Shown here one piece after another: positions 16,939 through 27,852 of a stretch of DNA of 64,000 bases. The stretch lies in contig NZ_AEUZ02000001.1 in NCBI RefSeq assembly GCF_000188055.2, positions 1,998,001 through 2,062,000 of the forward strand. The letters are read 5' to 3'. How positions within the stretch are numbered: the first letter of the stretch is position 1; every line of letters begins with the position of its first letter. The position numbers and the translations under genes were made by a program. This DNA comes from Streptococcus urinalis 2285-97. Its GTDB lineage: Bacteria > Bacillota > Bacilli > Lactobacillales > Streptococcaceae. The notes below the pieces were generated by a model. It saw nothing but the letters and a program-made list of their open reading frames with translations, did not search any database and was not told where the DNA came from.

Positions 16939-17360
16939 TCCAACTGGTCCTGAAAATAAATATAACCCTCTACTTTTAATCGCTGTTAACAGTCGATTTC
17001 TATTATCAAACCAATAATATAAATCTTTATCTTTTTATGTAGTAATCGGATAACAAGACTTTCTCTATTTTGATAATCGCCAACACTAGAAAGTCTTAGT
17101 GAAACCTTTTCTTCTCCATAAAAATAGTCACATGAACCAATTTGGATACGTCGTTTTTCTCCAATATTCATTCCTGAGACAAATTTAAAGTGACTAATAA
17201 TACTAGCCATGCTATCACACTGATGAACACTAACAAGTCTCCTCTCATCATTAATTCGCATTAGTAAATTATAGTTATTATCTTTAGGAATCATATAAAT
17301 ATCTTGTGCATCTAATCTTATTGCTTCAAATATGATTTCCTTTGCTAAATTTTGAACCAC
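16939..17360 (-). pseudogene. comYA: comYA (comGA) 5' fragment, frameshifted and truncated in Walker A
   Basis: The first gene of the competence pseudopilus operon, an assembly ATPase. Residues 1-105 match the N-terminal domain (QNLAKEIIFEAIRLDAQDIYMIP ... RESLVIRLLH). A one-base deletion in an A run (17032-17036, five instead of six) shifts the frame. The other frame continues KDLYYWFDNRNRLLTAIKSRG and LYLFSGPVG, and the match ends exactly where GSGKT of Walker A should follow (base 16939). Beyond it lies foreign DNA. Start is GTG at 17360 with AGGAGG upstream. DNA uptake cannot work with this allele. Confidence 0.85.
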
Positions 17361-17380
17361 CTAAATCCTCCTCATAATAC

Positions 17381-17388
17381 TATTCGAA
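17381..17388 (-). promoter_or_regulatory. CIN box of comYA
   Basis: TTCGAATA preceded by a T-rich tract, 20 bp before the comYA GTG: the position of the ComX (SigX) -10 type element. The site is intact although the operon is destroyed. Confidence 0.8.
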
Positions 17389-17396
17389 AACAAAAT

Positions 17397-17425
17397 AAAA
17401 AAACCATAGTAAATATGGTTTTTTT
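17397..17425 (-). terminator. Terminator of DUF1033 gene
   Basis: Stem AAACCATA/TATGGTTT flanked by A and T tracts, overlapping the stop codon and separating the gene from the comY promoter. Confidence 0.8.
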
Positions 17426-17786
17426 ATTTTATAGCACAGCTTGATGGAGAAGTTGCTTTATTGTTAAATTGTTTATACTTCACTTGATATAACTCTTTGT
17501 CGATAATGTTATTATCTTTTAATAATAAAATTGAATGATATTGTTGTAAATATTCATCACATTCTTCACACCAGCGTTGTTCTTTTTGATTCCAAAAAGT
17601 GGCTAGCAAATCCTCACGACTATAAAAATTTAAATACTTTTGTTTTAGGCTTTCCCACTCATTTTCAAAAGAATCAAAAGCGAGTTCGAAAGAATCAAAT
17701 TCGAGTTTTTCAATAATATCATCTTCCCAGCCTTCTATGAACCACCATGGCTCCCAGTCTCCATATAATTTTATTACTTGATACAT
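17424..17786 (-). CDS. DUF1033 family protein
   Basis: A 120-residue acidic, tryptophan-rich cytosolic protein (MYQVIKLYGDWEPWWFIEGW) of the DUF1033 family. Two cysteines in RWCEEC suggest possible metal binding. It sits between rpoC and comYA as in other streptococci. Function unknown. It is separated from rpoC by a terminator and has its own start with AAGGAAC upstream. Confidence 0.85.
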   Translation of the reverse strand: MYQVIKLYGDWEPWWFIEGWEDDIIEKLEFDSFELAFDSFENEWESLKQKYLNFYSREDLLATFWNQKEQRWCEECDEYLQQYHSILLLKDNNIIDKELYQVKYKQFNNKATSPSSCAIK

Positions 17787-17858
17787 ATTTTCTACCAGTT
17801 CCTTAACTGGTTCTATTATATATAAATTTCTCTATTTTTGACATCAATCTGCTCACAG

Positions 17859-17893
17859 AAAAAGACTATCTGATTTACAGATAGTCTTTTTTT
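17859..17893 (-). terminator. Terminator of rpoBC
   Basis: Perfect stem AAAGACTATCTG/CAGATAGTCTTT with loop ATTTA and a T tract right after the rpoC stop. Confidence 0.9.
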
Positions 17894-17894
17894 A

Positions 17895-20800
17895 TTAGTT
17901 ATTTTCGGTTGAAACTGTTTCTTTAACAGTTTCATATTCAATAATTTCAACATCATTAATGGCTTGTGGTTCAATATTACGGTATCTAGCCATGCCAGTA
18001 CCAGCTGGAATAATTTTACCAATGATAACATTTTCTTTAAGACCAAGCAAGTGATCTTTCTTACCACGAATAGCTGCATCTGTAAGAACACGAGTTGTTT
18101 CTTGGAATGATGCTGCTGATAAGAATGAATTTGTTTCAAGGGAAGCTTTTGTAATACCCATAAGGACTGGACGACTTGTTGCAGGAATACCACCTGAAAT
18201 CAAGATCTCTTTATTTGCATCTGTAAAGTCAGCAATATCCATTAAAGTTCCTGGAAGAAGATCTGTATCACCTGGATCCATGACACGTACTTTACGTAAC
18301 ATTTGACGTACCATAACTTCAACGTGTTTGTCACCAATTTCTACCCCTTGGCTACGGTATACTTTTTGAACTTCAGCAAGTAGATAAGTTTCAACTGATA
18401 AAGTATCACGAACTTCAAGTAAACGTTTAGGTTGGATTGAACCTTCAGTAAGTGCTGCACCACGGTTTACTTCATCTCCGACTTCAACCTTCATACGTGA
18501 TGTAAATGGAACAACGTATTCACCATTTCCAGTTTTACCTTCAACAAAGACTTTCTTAGTACGAGTCGAAGCATCTTCTTCAATATCAACAACAGTACCT
18601 TTGACTTCTGTGATAACTGCTTCCCCTTTAGGGTTACGTGCTTCAAAGATTTCTTGGATACGTGGAAGACCTTGAGTGATATCGGTATTAGAAGCAACAC
18701 CACCCGTATGGAATGTACGCATTGTAAGCTGTGTACCTGGTTCACCAATTGATTGTGCTGCGATAGTACCCACTGCTTCACCAACTTCAACTGCATCACC
18801 AGTTGCTAAGTTAATACCATAGCAATGACGACATACACCATGACGAGTTGCACATGTAAATACTGAACGGATGGTGACTTCTTCAATACCAGCTTCTACA
18901 ATTTTACATGCAGTATCTTCTGTAATCAATTGATCAGCTGCAATGATGAGTTCACCAGTTTCAGGATGCTTAACAGATTTACGTGTATAACGTCCTTGTA
19001 GGCGTTCTTCAAGTGTTTCTGTTACTTCTTTACCATCAGTGATAGCACGAATAACTAAACCACGATCTGTTCCACAGTCATCTTCACGGATAATAACATC
19101 TTGCGCAACATCAACCAAACGACGTGTAAGGTAACCAGAGTCAGCGGTTTTAAGAGCGGTATCGGTCATACCTTTACGTGCACCGTGAGTAGAGAAGAAC
19201 ATTTCCAAGACACTAAGACCTTCACGGAAGTTTGACAAGATTGGCAATTCCATGATACGGCCATTAGGTGCTGCCATCAAACCACGCATACCGGCAAGTT
19301 GTGAGAAGTTTGAGATATTACCACGGGCACCTGAGTCCATCATCATAACGATAGGATTCTTAGGATCTTGTGTTTCAATCAGACGTTTTTCGAGAGCTTC
19401 TTTAGCTTCACGCCAAGTTGTTGTAACAGCAATATAGCGATCTTCTTCTGTGACCAAACCACGACGGAAGGCTTTGTTGATTTCTTCAACTTTGTGGTGA
19501 GCTGCTTCAATAATCTCTGCTTTATTATCAATTACTGGAATATCTGCAATACCCACTGTTAATCCAGCAAGTGTTGAATGATAGTAACCTAAATCTTTCA
19601 AGCGGTCAAGGAAAGCAGATGTTTCTGTAGTACGGAAACGTTTAAAGGTTTCTGCAATAATATTTCCAAGATTTTTCTTTTTAAATGGAATATTAATTGT
19701 CAAACCATCGATAACTGTTTGAATATCTTGACCAGGCTCTAAGAAGTATTTGTCTGGTGTTTTCTCAGTTAAATTAGCATTATTTGGTTCTTGTAAGTAT
19801 GGTAGATCATCTGGCATGATGTCATTAAAGAGAATCTTACCAACTGTTGTTACCATAATCTTATGTTTTTGTTGGTCTGTCCAAGGTTTATTCGGCATAG
19901 AATCAACCGCAATACCAACACGACTATGCAAGTGAGCAAAACCATTGCGATAAGCCATAACCGCTTCGTCACGATCTTTAAAGATCATACCTTCGCCTTC
20001 ACGACCAGCGTCTTCCATTGTTATATAATAGTTACCAAGCACCATATCTTGAGATGGTGTAACAACAGGTTTACCGTCTTTAGGGTTAAGGATATGTTCT
20101 GCGGCAAGCATCAATAAACGTGCTTCTGCTTGTGCTTCTTCAGATAACGGAACGTGGATGGCCATTTGGTCCCCATCGAAATCGGCATTATAAGCTTCAC
20201 AAACAAGCGGGTGAAGACGAAGTGCTTTACCATCAATAAGAACAGGTTCAAATGCTTGAATACCTAATCTGTGAAGAGTAGGTGCGCGGTTAAGAAGAAC
20301 TGGATGTTCTTTAATCACTTCTTCAAGAATATCCCAAATACGTTCATCTCCACGTTCAACCATACGTTTAGCAGCTTTAACGTTACCTGCATATTCACGC
20401 GCTACAATTTCACGCATTACAAATGGTTTGAACAGTTCGATAGCCATTTCACGGGGCACACCACATTGATACATTTTAAGTGTTGGCCCAACGGCGATAA
20501 CTGAACGTCCTGAGAAGTCAACACGTTTACCAAGCAAGTTTTGACGGAAACGACCTTGTTTACCTTTAAGCATGTGGCTCAAAGATTTAAGCGGACGACT
20601 ACCTGGTCCAGTAATTGGACGACCACGACGGCCATTATCAATAAGCGCATCAACTGCTTCTTGCAACATACGTTTTTCATTTTGCACAATAATGCCAGGA
20701 GCGTTTAGCTCTAAAAGACGAGCAAGACGGTTATTACGGTTAATCACACGACGGTAAAGGTCATTCAAGTCAGAAGCAGCAAAACGGCCACCGTCCAATT

Positions 20801-21530
20801 GAACCATTGGACGAAGATCCGGTGGAATAACTGGTAAGATGTTAAGAACCATCCATTCAGGTTTGTTTCCAGATTTGCTAAAAGCATCTAATACATCTAA
20901 ACGACGGACAGCTTTTACGCGTTTTTGTCCAGTTGCTGATTTTAATTCTTCTTTTAATTCAGCAATTTCTTTTTCAAGATCTACACGTTTTAAAAGATCT
21001 TGAATAGCTTCTGCACCCATTTTAGCAACAAATGAACCATGTCCATACTCTTGTAATTTTTCACGGTATTCACGTTCTGTTAGAAGTGATTTTGGTTCAA
21101 GGGGTGTATCCATAGGATCAATCACCACATAGGCTGCAAAATAGATTACTTCTTCTAGTGCACGTGGACTCATATCCAAAGTAAGTCCCATACGAGATGG
21201 AATTCCTTTAAAGTACCAGATATGTGATACAGGGGCTTTTAATTCAATATGTCCCATACGTTCACGACGTACTTTTGCGCGTGTAACTTCAACACCACAA
21301 CGGTCACAGACGATACCTTTATAACGGATACGTTTGTATTTACCACAAGCACATTCCCAGTCTTTTGTTGGGCCAAAGATGACTTCATCAAATAGTCCCT
21401 CACGTTCTGGTTTGAGCGTACGGTAGTTGATAGTTTCAGGTTTTTTAACTTCACCATAAGACCAAGAGCGGACTTTATTTGGTGATGCTAATGTGATTTG
21501 CATACTTTTAAAACGATTTACGTCAACCAC
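17895..21530 (-). CDS. rpoC: DNA-directed RNA polymerase subunit beta'
   Basis: The 1211-residue largest subunit of the core RNA polymerase. The N-terminal zinc finger ([19 protein letters not shown], about 60-80), the catalytic Mg2+ site NADFDGDQM (about 448-456), the bridge helix/trigger loop region and the second cysteine cluster ([13 protein letters not shown] type) are all present. The start is taken as GTG at 21530 ([10 protein letters not shown]), the family standard; the open frame reaches 27 bp further. The extreme C-terminus ends [12 protein letters not shown]. It lies 90 bp downstream of rpoB in the same operon. No changes in conserved motifs were noticed. Confidence 0.97.
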   Translation of the reverse strand: MVDVNRFKSMQITLASPNKVRSWSYGEVKKPETINYRTLKPEREGLFDEVIFGPTKDWECACGKYKRIRYKGIVCDRCGVEVTRAKVRRERMGHIELKAPVSHIWYFKGIPSRMGLTLDMSPRALEEVIYFAAYVVIDPMDTPLEPKSLLTEREYREKLQEYGHGSFVAKMGAEAIQDLLKRVDLEKEIAELKEELKSATGQKRVKAVRRLDVLDAFSKSGNKPEWMVLNILPVIPPDLRPMVQLDGGRFAASDLNDLYRRVINRNNRLARLLELNAPGIIVQNEKRMLQEAVDALIDNGRRGRPITGPGSRPLKSLSHMLKGKQGRFRQNLLGKRVDFSGRSVIAVGPTLKMYQCGVPREMAIELFKPFVMREIVAREYAGNVKAAKRMVERGDERIWDILEEVIKEHPVLLNRAPTLHRLGIQAFEPVLIDGKALRLHPLVCEAYNADFDGDQMAIHVPLSEEAQAEARLLMLAAEHILNPKDGKPVVTPSQDMVLGNYYITMEDAGREGEGMIFKDRDEAVMAYRNGFAHLHSRVGIAVDSMPNKPWTDQQKHKIMVTTVGKILFNDIMPDDLPYLQEPNNANLTEKTPDKYFLEPGQDIQTVIDGLTINIPFKKKNLGNIIAETFKRFRTTETSAFLDRLKDLGYYHSTLAGLTVGIADIPVIDNKAEIIEAAHHKVEEINKAFRRGLVTEEDRYIAVTTTWREAKEALEKRLIETQDPKNPIVMMMDSGARGNISNFSQLAGMRGLMAAPNGRIMELPILSNFREGLSVLEMFFSTHGARKGMTDTALKTADSGYLTRRLVDVAQDVIIREDDCGTDRGLVIRAITDGKEVTETLEERLQGRYTRKSVKHPETGELIIAADQLITEDTACKIVEAGIEEVTIRSVFTCATRHGVCRHCYGINLATGDAVEVGEAVGTIAAQSIGEPGTQLTMRTFHTGGVASNTDITQGLPRIQEIFEARNPKGEAVITEVKGTVVDIEEDASTRTKKVFVEGKTGNGEYVVPFTSRMKVEVGDEVNRGAALTEGSIQPKRLLEVRDTLSVETYLLAEVQKVYRSQGVEIGDKHVEVMVRQMLRKVRVMDPGDTDLLPGTLMDIADFTDANKEILISGGIPATSRPVLMGITKASLETNSFLSAASFQETTRVLTDAAIRGKKDHLLGLKENVIIGKIIPAGTGMARYRNIEPQAINDVEIIEYETVKETVSTENN

Positions 21531-21620
21531 TAGTATTACCTTTCTTCGTTTTATCATAACAAGTCAACTAGAGTCTATGACTCTAGCTCTTGTTTTTACT
21601 TATCATCAGTTACAATCAGA

Positions 21621-24600
21621 TTAATTTTCTTCACTTGTTTCGACGACTTCTGTTGGTTCTTTTGTTTCACGTGCTTTTTCAAGATCATCAACGTGCATCA
21701 CATCGTCATCTTCACCTTCGTCAAGATCACGAAGTTCAACCTCGTTATCATCTTCATCAAGGACACGCATATCAAGACCAAGTGATTGCAATTCTTTTAC
21801 AAGAACACGGAATGATTCTGGAACACCTGGTTTTGGAATTGGTTTACCTTTTGTAATAGCTTCATAAGCTTTTAGACGGCCAGTAACGTCGTCAGATTTG
21901 TAAGTCAAGATTTCTTGAAGAACATTTGATGCACCATAAGCTTCAAGTGCCCAAACCTCCATCTCACCAAAACGTTGTCCACCAAACTGTGCTTTACCAC
22001 CTAAAGGTTGTTGTGTAACAAGTGAGTATGGTCCAACTGAACGCGCATGAAGTTTATCATCGACCATGTGATGAAGTTTAATCATGTACATGACACCAAC
22101 TGAAACACGGTTGTCAAATGGCTCACCAGTACGGCCATCATAAAGGACAGTCTTAGCATCGCTATCCATACCAGCTTCTTGAACTGTTTCCCATAAATCT
22201 TCAGATGTTGCACCATCAAAGACAGGTGTTGCAATGTGGATACCTAAATTACGGGCAGCCATACCTAAGTGAAGCTCCATAACTTGTCCGATATTCATAC
22301 GTGAAGGCACACCAAGTGGATTTAACATGATATCAACTGGTGTTCCATCTGGTAAATATGGCATATCTTCAACTGGAACAATACGAGAAACAACCCCTTT
22401 GTTTCCGTGACGACCGGCCATCTTATCACCGACTTTGATTTTACGTTTTTGTGCAATGTAAACACGAACAAGCATATTTACGCCTGATTGCAATTCATCA
22501 CCATTGGCACGAGTAAAGATTTTAACATCTCGCACAATACCATCACCACCGTGTGGTACACGCAGTGAAGTATCACGAACTTCACGGGATTTATCACCAA
22601 AGATAGCATGTAACAAGCGTTCTTCTGCAGATAAATCTTTTTCACCTTTAGGTGTTACTTTACCAACTAAAATATCTCCCTCGCTGACTTCAGCACCGAT
22701 ACGGATAATACCCATTTCGTCTAAGTCTTTAAGAGCTTCTTCACCAACATTTGGAATTTCGCGTGTGATTTCTTCAGGCCCAAGCTTTGTATCACGTGTT
22801 TCTGATTCAAATTCTTCTAAGTGAACTGAAGTATAAACATCTTCTTTAACAAGACGTTCACTCATAATGACCGCATCCTCGAAGTTATAGCCTTCCCAAG
22901 TCATATAGGCAACAACTGGGTTTTGTCCAAGGGCCATTTCACCACTTTCCATAGATGGTCCATCAGCAATAAAATCACCTTCTTCAACAATATCTCCAAC
23001 TTTTACAAGTGTACGTTGGTTATAGGCAGTACCTGAGTTTGAACGACGGAATTTAGTAACATGGTAAACATCTAAAGAACCATCTTCGCGACGTACTTCA
23101 ACTTTTTCAGCATCTGAGAAGATAACTTTACCAGCATGTTGAGCAATTACTGCTGCTCCTGAATCATGAGCAGCTTGATATTCCATACCAGTACCAACAA
23201 ATGGTGCTTTTGGATCAATTAACGGAACAGCCTGACGTTGCATGTTGGCACCCATGAGGGCACGATTTGAGTCATCGTTTTCCAAGAAAGGAATACATGC
23301 TGTAGCGACAGCAACTACTTGCTTAGGAGAAACATCCATGAAATCTGCTGCATGTGCAGAATATTCTTGGTTGACCCCTTGATGACGACCCATCACAATT
23401 TCATCAGCAAATTTACCATCTTCTGTTAGTGGAGAATTTGCTTGTGCTACTGTGTACTCATCTTCTTCATCTGCAGTTAACCATTGGATTTCATTTGTGA
23501 CAACACCTGTTTCACGGTTCACTTTACGGTATGGTGTTTGAATAAAACCATATTTATTTAAATGTCCATAAGATGATAAGTTGTTAATCAAACCAATGTT
23601 TGGTCCTTCAGGAGTTTCAATTGGACACATACGACCATAATGAGTGTAATGCACGTCACGAACTTCATAACCAGCACGGTCACGTGTCAAACCTCCAGGT
23701 CCTAAGGCTGAAAGACGACGTTTATGAGATAACTCAGAAAGCGGATTATGTTGGTCCATGAACTGTGATAATTGAGAAGAACCAAAGAATTCTTTAACAG
23801 CTGCAGTTACCGGACGGATATTAATAATTTGTTGAGGTGTTAGAACATCATTATCTTGAACTGACATACGTTCACGAACATTTCTTTCCATACGTGCAAG
23901 ACCAATACGAAACTGGTTAGCAAGTAATTCACCAACAGCACGAATACGACGATTACCTAAATGGTCAATATCGTCCACTTTTCCAAGCCCTTCAGCAAGG
24001 TTTAGGAAATATGACATTTCAGCTAAAATATCAGCTGGTGTTAATGCACGAACTTTGTCATCTGGATTAGCATTCCCAACAATTGTAACAACACGATCTG
24101 GATCAGTTGGAGCGACAACTTTGAATTTTTGAAGAACAACTGGTTCAGTCACAACAGCATAATCATTTGGTGTATAGACGAAACTATTTAAACCATTATC
24201 AAGTTGTTCTGAAATAGAATCAATCACATCGTGAGTCATTTCAGTACCAGCTTCAACAAGGATTTCTCCAGTTTCACCGTCAACAAGATTTTCAGCAATA
24301 ACTTGATTTAATAAACGTGTTTTAATATTTAATTTTTTGTTGATTTTATAACGTCCAACAGCCGCCAAGTCATAGCGACGTGCATCAAAGAACCGTGCAA
24401 TCAGTAAACTACGTGAACTGTCAGCTGTTTTTGGTTCACCTGGGCGAAGACGTTCATAAATTTCTTTCAAAGCTTCATCAGTACGTGAATCTGATGGATT
24501 TTTATGAATATCTTTTTCAATAGTATTGCGAACAAGCTCACTATCCCCAAAGATATCAACAATTTCATCATCACCTGAGAAACCTAAGGCACGAACTAAA

Positions 24601-25181
24601 GTTGTAAAAGGAATTTTACGCGTCCGGTCAATACGTGTATAAGCGATATCCTTAGCATCTGTTTCAAGTTCTAGCCATGCACCACGGTTAGGAATTACTG
24701 TTGAGCCATATCCAACTTTGCCATTTTTATCAACTTTGTCATTAAAATAAACGCCAGGAGAGCGAACAAGTTGAGAAACAATAATACGTTCACCACCATT
24801 GATAATAAACGTTCCCATTTCCGTCATAATTGGGAAATCACCAAAGAAAACTTCTTGTGTTTTAATTTCACCAGTTTCTTTGTTTACTAAACGGAAAGTG
24901 ACAAAAATAGGTGCTGAGTAGCTAGCATCGTGAATACGAGCTTCTTCAAGGGTGTATTTTGGTTCTTTGAATTCATAGCCAACAAACTCAAGTTCCATAG
25001 TATCAGTGAAGTTTGAAATTGGTAAAACATCTTCAAAAACTTCTTTCAATCCTGATTCAAGGAAATCTTGGAATGAGTCAGTTTGAATTTCAATTAAATT
25101 TGGTAAATCAAGAACCTCTTTGATTCTTGAAAAGCTTCGACGTGTACGGTGTTTTCCGTACTGAACTTCATGTCCTGCCAA
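21621..25181 (-). CDS. rpoB: DNA-directed RNA polymerase subunit beta
   Basis: The 1186-residue beta subunit. The N-terminus [20 protein letters not shown] is standard for streptococci. The rifampicin region reads [30 protein letters not shown], with wild-type residues at the common resistance positions (D, H, S), so rifampicin sensitivity is expected. The [10 protein letters not shown] active-site lysines and the C-terminal [21 protein letters not shown] clamp segment are present. The acidic tail is long. The gene has a leader with two promoter candidates and a terminator-like hairpin. Confidence 0.97.
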   Translation of the reverse strand: MAGHEVQYGKHRTRRSFSRIKEVLDLPNLIEIQTDSFQDFLESGLKEVFEDVLPISNFTDTMELEFVGYEFKEPKYTLEEARIHDASYSAPIFVTFRLVNKETGEIKTQEVFFGDFPIMTEMGTFIINGGERIIVSQLVRSPGVYFNDKVDKNGKVGYGSTVIPNRGAWLELETDAKDIAYTRIDRTRKIPFTTLVRALGFSGDDEIVDIFGDSELVRNTIEKDIHKNPSDSRTDEALKEIYERLRPGEPKTADSSRSLLIARFFDARRYDLAAVGRYKINKKLNIKTRLLNQVIAENLVDGETGEILVEAGTEMTHDVIDSISEQLDNGLNSFVYTPNDYAVVTEPVVLQKFKVVAPTDPDRVVTIVGNANPDDKVRALTPADILAEMSYFLNLAEGLGKVDDIDHLGNRRIRAVGELLANQFRIGLARMERNVRERMSVQDNDVLTPQQIINIRPVTAAVKEFFGSSQLSQFMDQHNPLSELSHKRRLSALGPGGLTRDRAGYEVRDVHYTHYGRMCPIETPEGPNIGLINNLSSYGHLNKYGFIQTPYRKVNRETGVVTNEIQWLTADEEDEYTVAQANSPLTEDGKFADEIVMGRHQGVNQEYSAHAADFMDVSPKQVVAVATACIPFLENDDSNRALMGANMQRQAVPLIDPKAPFVGTGMEYQAAHDSGAAVIAQHAGKVIFSDAEKVEVRREDGSLDVYHVTKFRRSNSGTAYNQRTLVKVGDIVEEGDFIADGPSMESGEMALGQNPVVAYMTWEGYNFEDAVIMSERLVKEDVYTSVHLEEFESETRDTKLGPEEITREIPNVGEEALKDLDEMGIIRIGAEVSEGDILVGKVTPKGEKDLSAEERLLHAIFGDKSREVRDTSLRVPHGGDGIVRDVKIFTRANGDELQSGVNMLVRVYIAQKRKIKVGDKMAGRHGNKGVVSRIVPVEDMPYLPDGTPVDIMLNPLGVPSRMNIGQVMELHLGMAARNLGIHIATPVFDGATSEDLWETVQEAGMDSDAKTVLYDGRTGEPFDNRVSVGVMYMIKLHHMVDDKLHARSVGPYSLVTQQPLGGKAQFGGQRFGEMEVWALEAYGASNVLQEILTYKSDDVTGRLKAYEAITKGKPIPKPGVPESFRVLVKELQSLGLDMRVLDEDDNEVELRDLDEGEDDDVMHVDDLEKARETKEPTEVVETSEEN

Positions 25182-25255
25182 GTTTTTAGCTCCTTCTCTA
25201 TTTAACTGTTTGCATCAGCAAACGACAACTAATTTTCATTTGCCCTAAATGTGAA

Positions 25256-25284
25256 TTTTTAGAATCTTTAAATATTCATGACAA
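25256..25284 (-). promoter_or_regulatory. Proximal rpoB promoter candidate
   Basis: Minus strand TTGTCA (25279-25284), 17 bp spacer, TAAAAA (25256-25261). It lies downstream of the leader hairpin, so transcripts from it bypass that structure. Confidence 0.5.
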
Positions 25285-25310
25285 AGCAAAATATTTTGAA
25301 AAATAGGCAC

Positions 25311-25359
25311 AAAAAGAGCAGCTAAATCTGACTGTATTAGTTTGATTTAACTGCTGTTC
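25311..25359 (-). terminator. Terminator-like hairpin in the rpoB leader / after pbp1b
   Basis: AGCAGTTAAATC pairs with GATTTAGCTGCT around a 15 nt loop, followed on the minus strand by CTCTTTTTG. It can end pbp1b transcripts, but it also lies inside the leader of transcripts starting at the strong promoter at 25411-25439. Confidence 0.7.
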
Positions 25360-25410
25360 TTCCTAGTTGGACAATATTTCAACTAGATTGGACGACAAAT
25401 AGTTATTAAT

Positions 25411-25439
25411 ATTCTACACTATTTATTTTTCATTGTCAA
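25411..25439 (-). promoter_or_regulatory. Strong distal rpoB promoter
   Basis: Minus strand TTGACA (25434-25439), 17 bp, TAGAAT (25411-25416), directly after the pbp1b stop codon. Near-consensus for the housekeeping sigma factor. The transcript would have a leader of about 220 nt containing the hairpin at 25311-25359. Confidence 0.8.
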
Positions 25440-25446
25440 TTCTTTT

Positions 25447-27759
25447 TTATTTGCCAACTAAACTTGCCCAGGCTTTTTGATAGTCACTATCTGTTCCACC
25501 AATTCCGAATTTATAGGTCATTTTACCTGCACCATTTTTAGCCCAATAACTAGTCGTTTTCTCACCGCTTACGTTATAAGTTTTACCATTATAGTTAACT
25601 GTTCCTTCTTGAAGACCAGTTGACTTCAAGACATTTGATTTGATAACACTTGAATCTAGGCTAAATTTCTCACCACCAAAAGTTGAGCTATCTGCATTAT
25701 TAATTGCATTAACCAAATGAGCCATATAATTAGCATTGTTTTTATAACCAGCCATTTTAGAAAGTGATGTATTATTATCATGACCAATCCAACCACCTAA
25801 TGTTACGCGAGGTGTTGAGAGCATCAACCAAGCATCCGTATAATCATCAGTAGTACCAGTCTTACCAATCCAATCGGCTCCAGCTAAACCAGCGTTTAAT
25901 GATTTTAAATCATCTCTAAACTGAGTTGTCGCACCAGAAGTAATCGGTCCTTTTAACAATTCTTGTAAAATAGTTGCCGCTGCTGGAGAGAATACTCTAA
26001 CAGGATTATCCTTATGTTGATAAATGACCGTTCCATCTTCTGCTGTAATCTTATCAACCATGTATTGTTTTTTATAAACGCCATTATTAGCAATCATTTG
26101 GTAGGCATTGGTTTGTTGTGCTACTGAAACATCAACACCACCACCAAGTGGAAGACTTTCAATAGAATAATCACTGATACTACTATCGTAATTAATCTTA
26201 GTCATATAATCTTCAACATTGACACCTTTTTCTCTTAATAATTTGTAAGTCCAAAAGGCTGGAATGTTCCAAGACGTATTCAAAGCTTCTTGAAGTGTAA
26301 TCATAGTTGTACCTTCATCACCAACGTGCATGATTTTTTGTCCACTTGAGAAAGTTGTTGGATAATTTGAAACAATACTTGCACTTCCCATTAAACCTTG
26401 GTCAATAGCTGGTCCATATGCAATGATTGGTTTTATACTTGAACCAGGTGATCTTTTAGTATCGAAAGCATGATTGTTTTGGTTAGTACTAAAATTACGT
26501 CCTCCAATTAAGCCTAAGATAGCACCTGATTTATTATCTGTTAAGACATTACCAACTTCGACAGAACCACTGCCATCATCTAATAAACCTCCATCTTTAG
26601 CTACTGCATTTTGCATAGCATTATAGATGGATTTGTTGATAGTAGTCGAAACAGTATAACCACCTTGTTGCAATGTTTGAATAGCTCTATCTTCATAAGA
26701 TGCTTTTGTTTCATCATTTTTTAGGTCTTGAGCTGACACCTTATCTTTTTTCACCAGATAATTATACATAATATCTTTAGCCTCACTCATGACCTTGTAA
26801 TAAAGATAATCATGATTGTTGACAGAAGCTGTTTCAGATGCTTTAAAGTCCTTTTTGATATCATAAGCTTTATAGCTATCATATTGGTCTTTAGTTAATA
26901 CACCTGCACGATACATATTATACAAAACATTTTTTTGACGAGTAAGACCGTAACTCAAATCTTTATCCGATTTTAACTGACCACTTGCCAAGTAAGGTGA
27001 ATATACAATTGGACTTTGTGGTAGTCCTGCTAAAAAAGCAGCTTGAGGAACCGTTAAATCTTTTGCAGAAACACCAAAGATACCTTGTGCAGCCTCTTCA
27101 ACACCTGCAATATTTTGACCTTTATTGTTACGTCCAAAAGGAGAAACATTTAAATAGGTTGTTAAGATGTCATCTTTAGACATATAACGTTCTAAAGCTA
27201 AGGCATAGATAATTTCTTTTGATTTGCGTTTAAATGTTGGATCATCGCCTAGCACTTGCTGTTTTAATAATTGTTGCGTTAGGGTTGAACCACCACTTGA
27301 CTCTCCAAGACCTAAAACAGAAGCTAATGTAGCTCTAACAACTGCTTTTGGAACGACGCCTTTATGCTTTTTAAAATTTTCATCCTCTGTGGAAATGATA
27401 GCATTTTTCATATTATCTGAAATGGCATCATTTTTGACAGGGGTTCTTAATAAATCGGTGTCAATCTCTGAAATTAAACTTTTATCTGAATAAGTCATTT
27501 TTGAAATCATGGATAAAGAACTAACTTCTTTTACCAATGTCTCTTTAGTTGGTACTTTTACAGAATCTACTTGACTAGCCAAGTATCCAAAAGCCATTCC
27601 GGCACCTAACATGGTAAATAATAAGATGATGACAAAAAAGAAATTAGTCATTAATTTTAATATTCTTAGGCCAATAGTTCCCAAATCAAAATGACTTAAT
27701 TGGTCATTGTCCTTTTGATGCTGTGTCTCATGTTTTTGTTTCACTCTAAAATACCTCAT
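25447..27759 (-). CDS. pbp1b: Class A penicillin-binding protein 1b
   Basis: A 770-residue bifunctional peptidoglycan synthase. A cytosolic N-terminus of about 35 residues is followed by one membrane segment (FFFVIILLFTMLGAGMAFGY). The glycosyltransferase GT51 domain has the catalytic glutamate in ISTEDENFKKHKG (about 125) and SGGSTLTQQLLKQ. The transpeptidase domain has SPGSSIKP (catalytic Ser about 436) and KTGTTDDYTDAW (about 633). It is transcribed toward rpoB and divergent from tyrS, the order seen in other streptococci. Confidence 0.95.
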   Translation of the reverse strand: MRYFRVKQKHETQHQKDNDQLSHFDLGTIGLRILKLMTNFFFVIILLFTMLGAGMAFGYLASQVDSVKVPTKETLVKEVSSLSMISKMTYSDKSLISEIDTDLLRTPVKNDAISDNMKNAIISTEDENFKKHKGVVPKAVVRATLASVLGLGESSGGSTLTQQLLKQQVLGDDPTFKRKSKEIIYALALERYMSKDDILTTYLNVSPFGRNNKGQNIAGVEEAAQGIFGVSAKDLTVPQAAFLAGLPQSPIVYSPYLASGQLKSDKDLSYGLTRQKNVLYNMYRAGVLTKDQYDSYKAYDIKKDFKASETASVNNHDYLYYKVMSEAKDIMYNYLVKKDKVSAQDLKNDETKASYEDRAIQTLQQGGYTVSTTINKSIYNAMQNAVAKDGGLLDDGSGSVEVGNVLTDNKSGAILGLIGGRNFSTNQNNHAFDTKRSPGSSIKPIIAYGPAIDQGLMGSASIVSNYPTTFSSGQKIMHVGDEGTTMITLQEALNTSWNIPAFWTYKLLREKGVNVEDYMTKINYDSSISDYSIESLPLGGGVDVSVAQQTNAYQMIANNGVYKKQYMVDKITAEDGTVIYQHKDNPVRVFSPAAATILQELLKGPITSGATTQFRDDLKSLNAGLAGADWIGKTGTTDDYTDAWLMLSTPRVTLGGWIGHDNNTSLSKMAGYKNNANYMAHLVNAINNADSSTFGGEKFSLDSSVIKSNVLKSTGLQEGTVNYNGKTYNVSGEKTTSYWAKNGAGKMTYKFGIGGTDSDYQKAWASLVGK

Positions 27760-27787
27760 TATCCATTATACCAAACTTTAGTAAAGC

Positions 27788-27817
27788 TTGCATTAGATGT
27801 GGCATTTTTGATATAAT
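27788..27817 (+). promoter_or_regulatory. tyrS promoter
   Basis: TTGCAT (27788-27793), 18 bp, TATAAT (27812-27817), 35 bp before the tyrS ATG. The leader is short, and no T-box is visible. Confidence 0.75.
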
Positions 27818-27852
27818 GTCATGTACTATTATAAAAGAATTGGAGAAAGCCG

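Noticed and set aside
21590..21856. His/Leu/Gln-rich plus-strand ORF opposite the rpoB 3' end
   Set aside because: Composition reflects the antisense of the acidic RpoB tail; no ribosome binding site.
27788..27852. T-box riboswitch in the tyrS leader
   Set aside because: Only about 30 nt separate the -10 element and the ATG, too short for a T-box.
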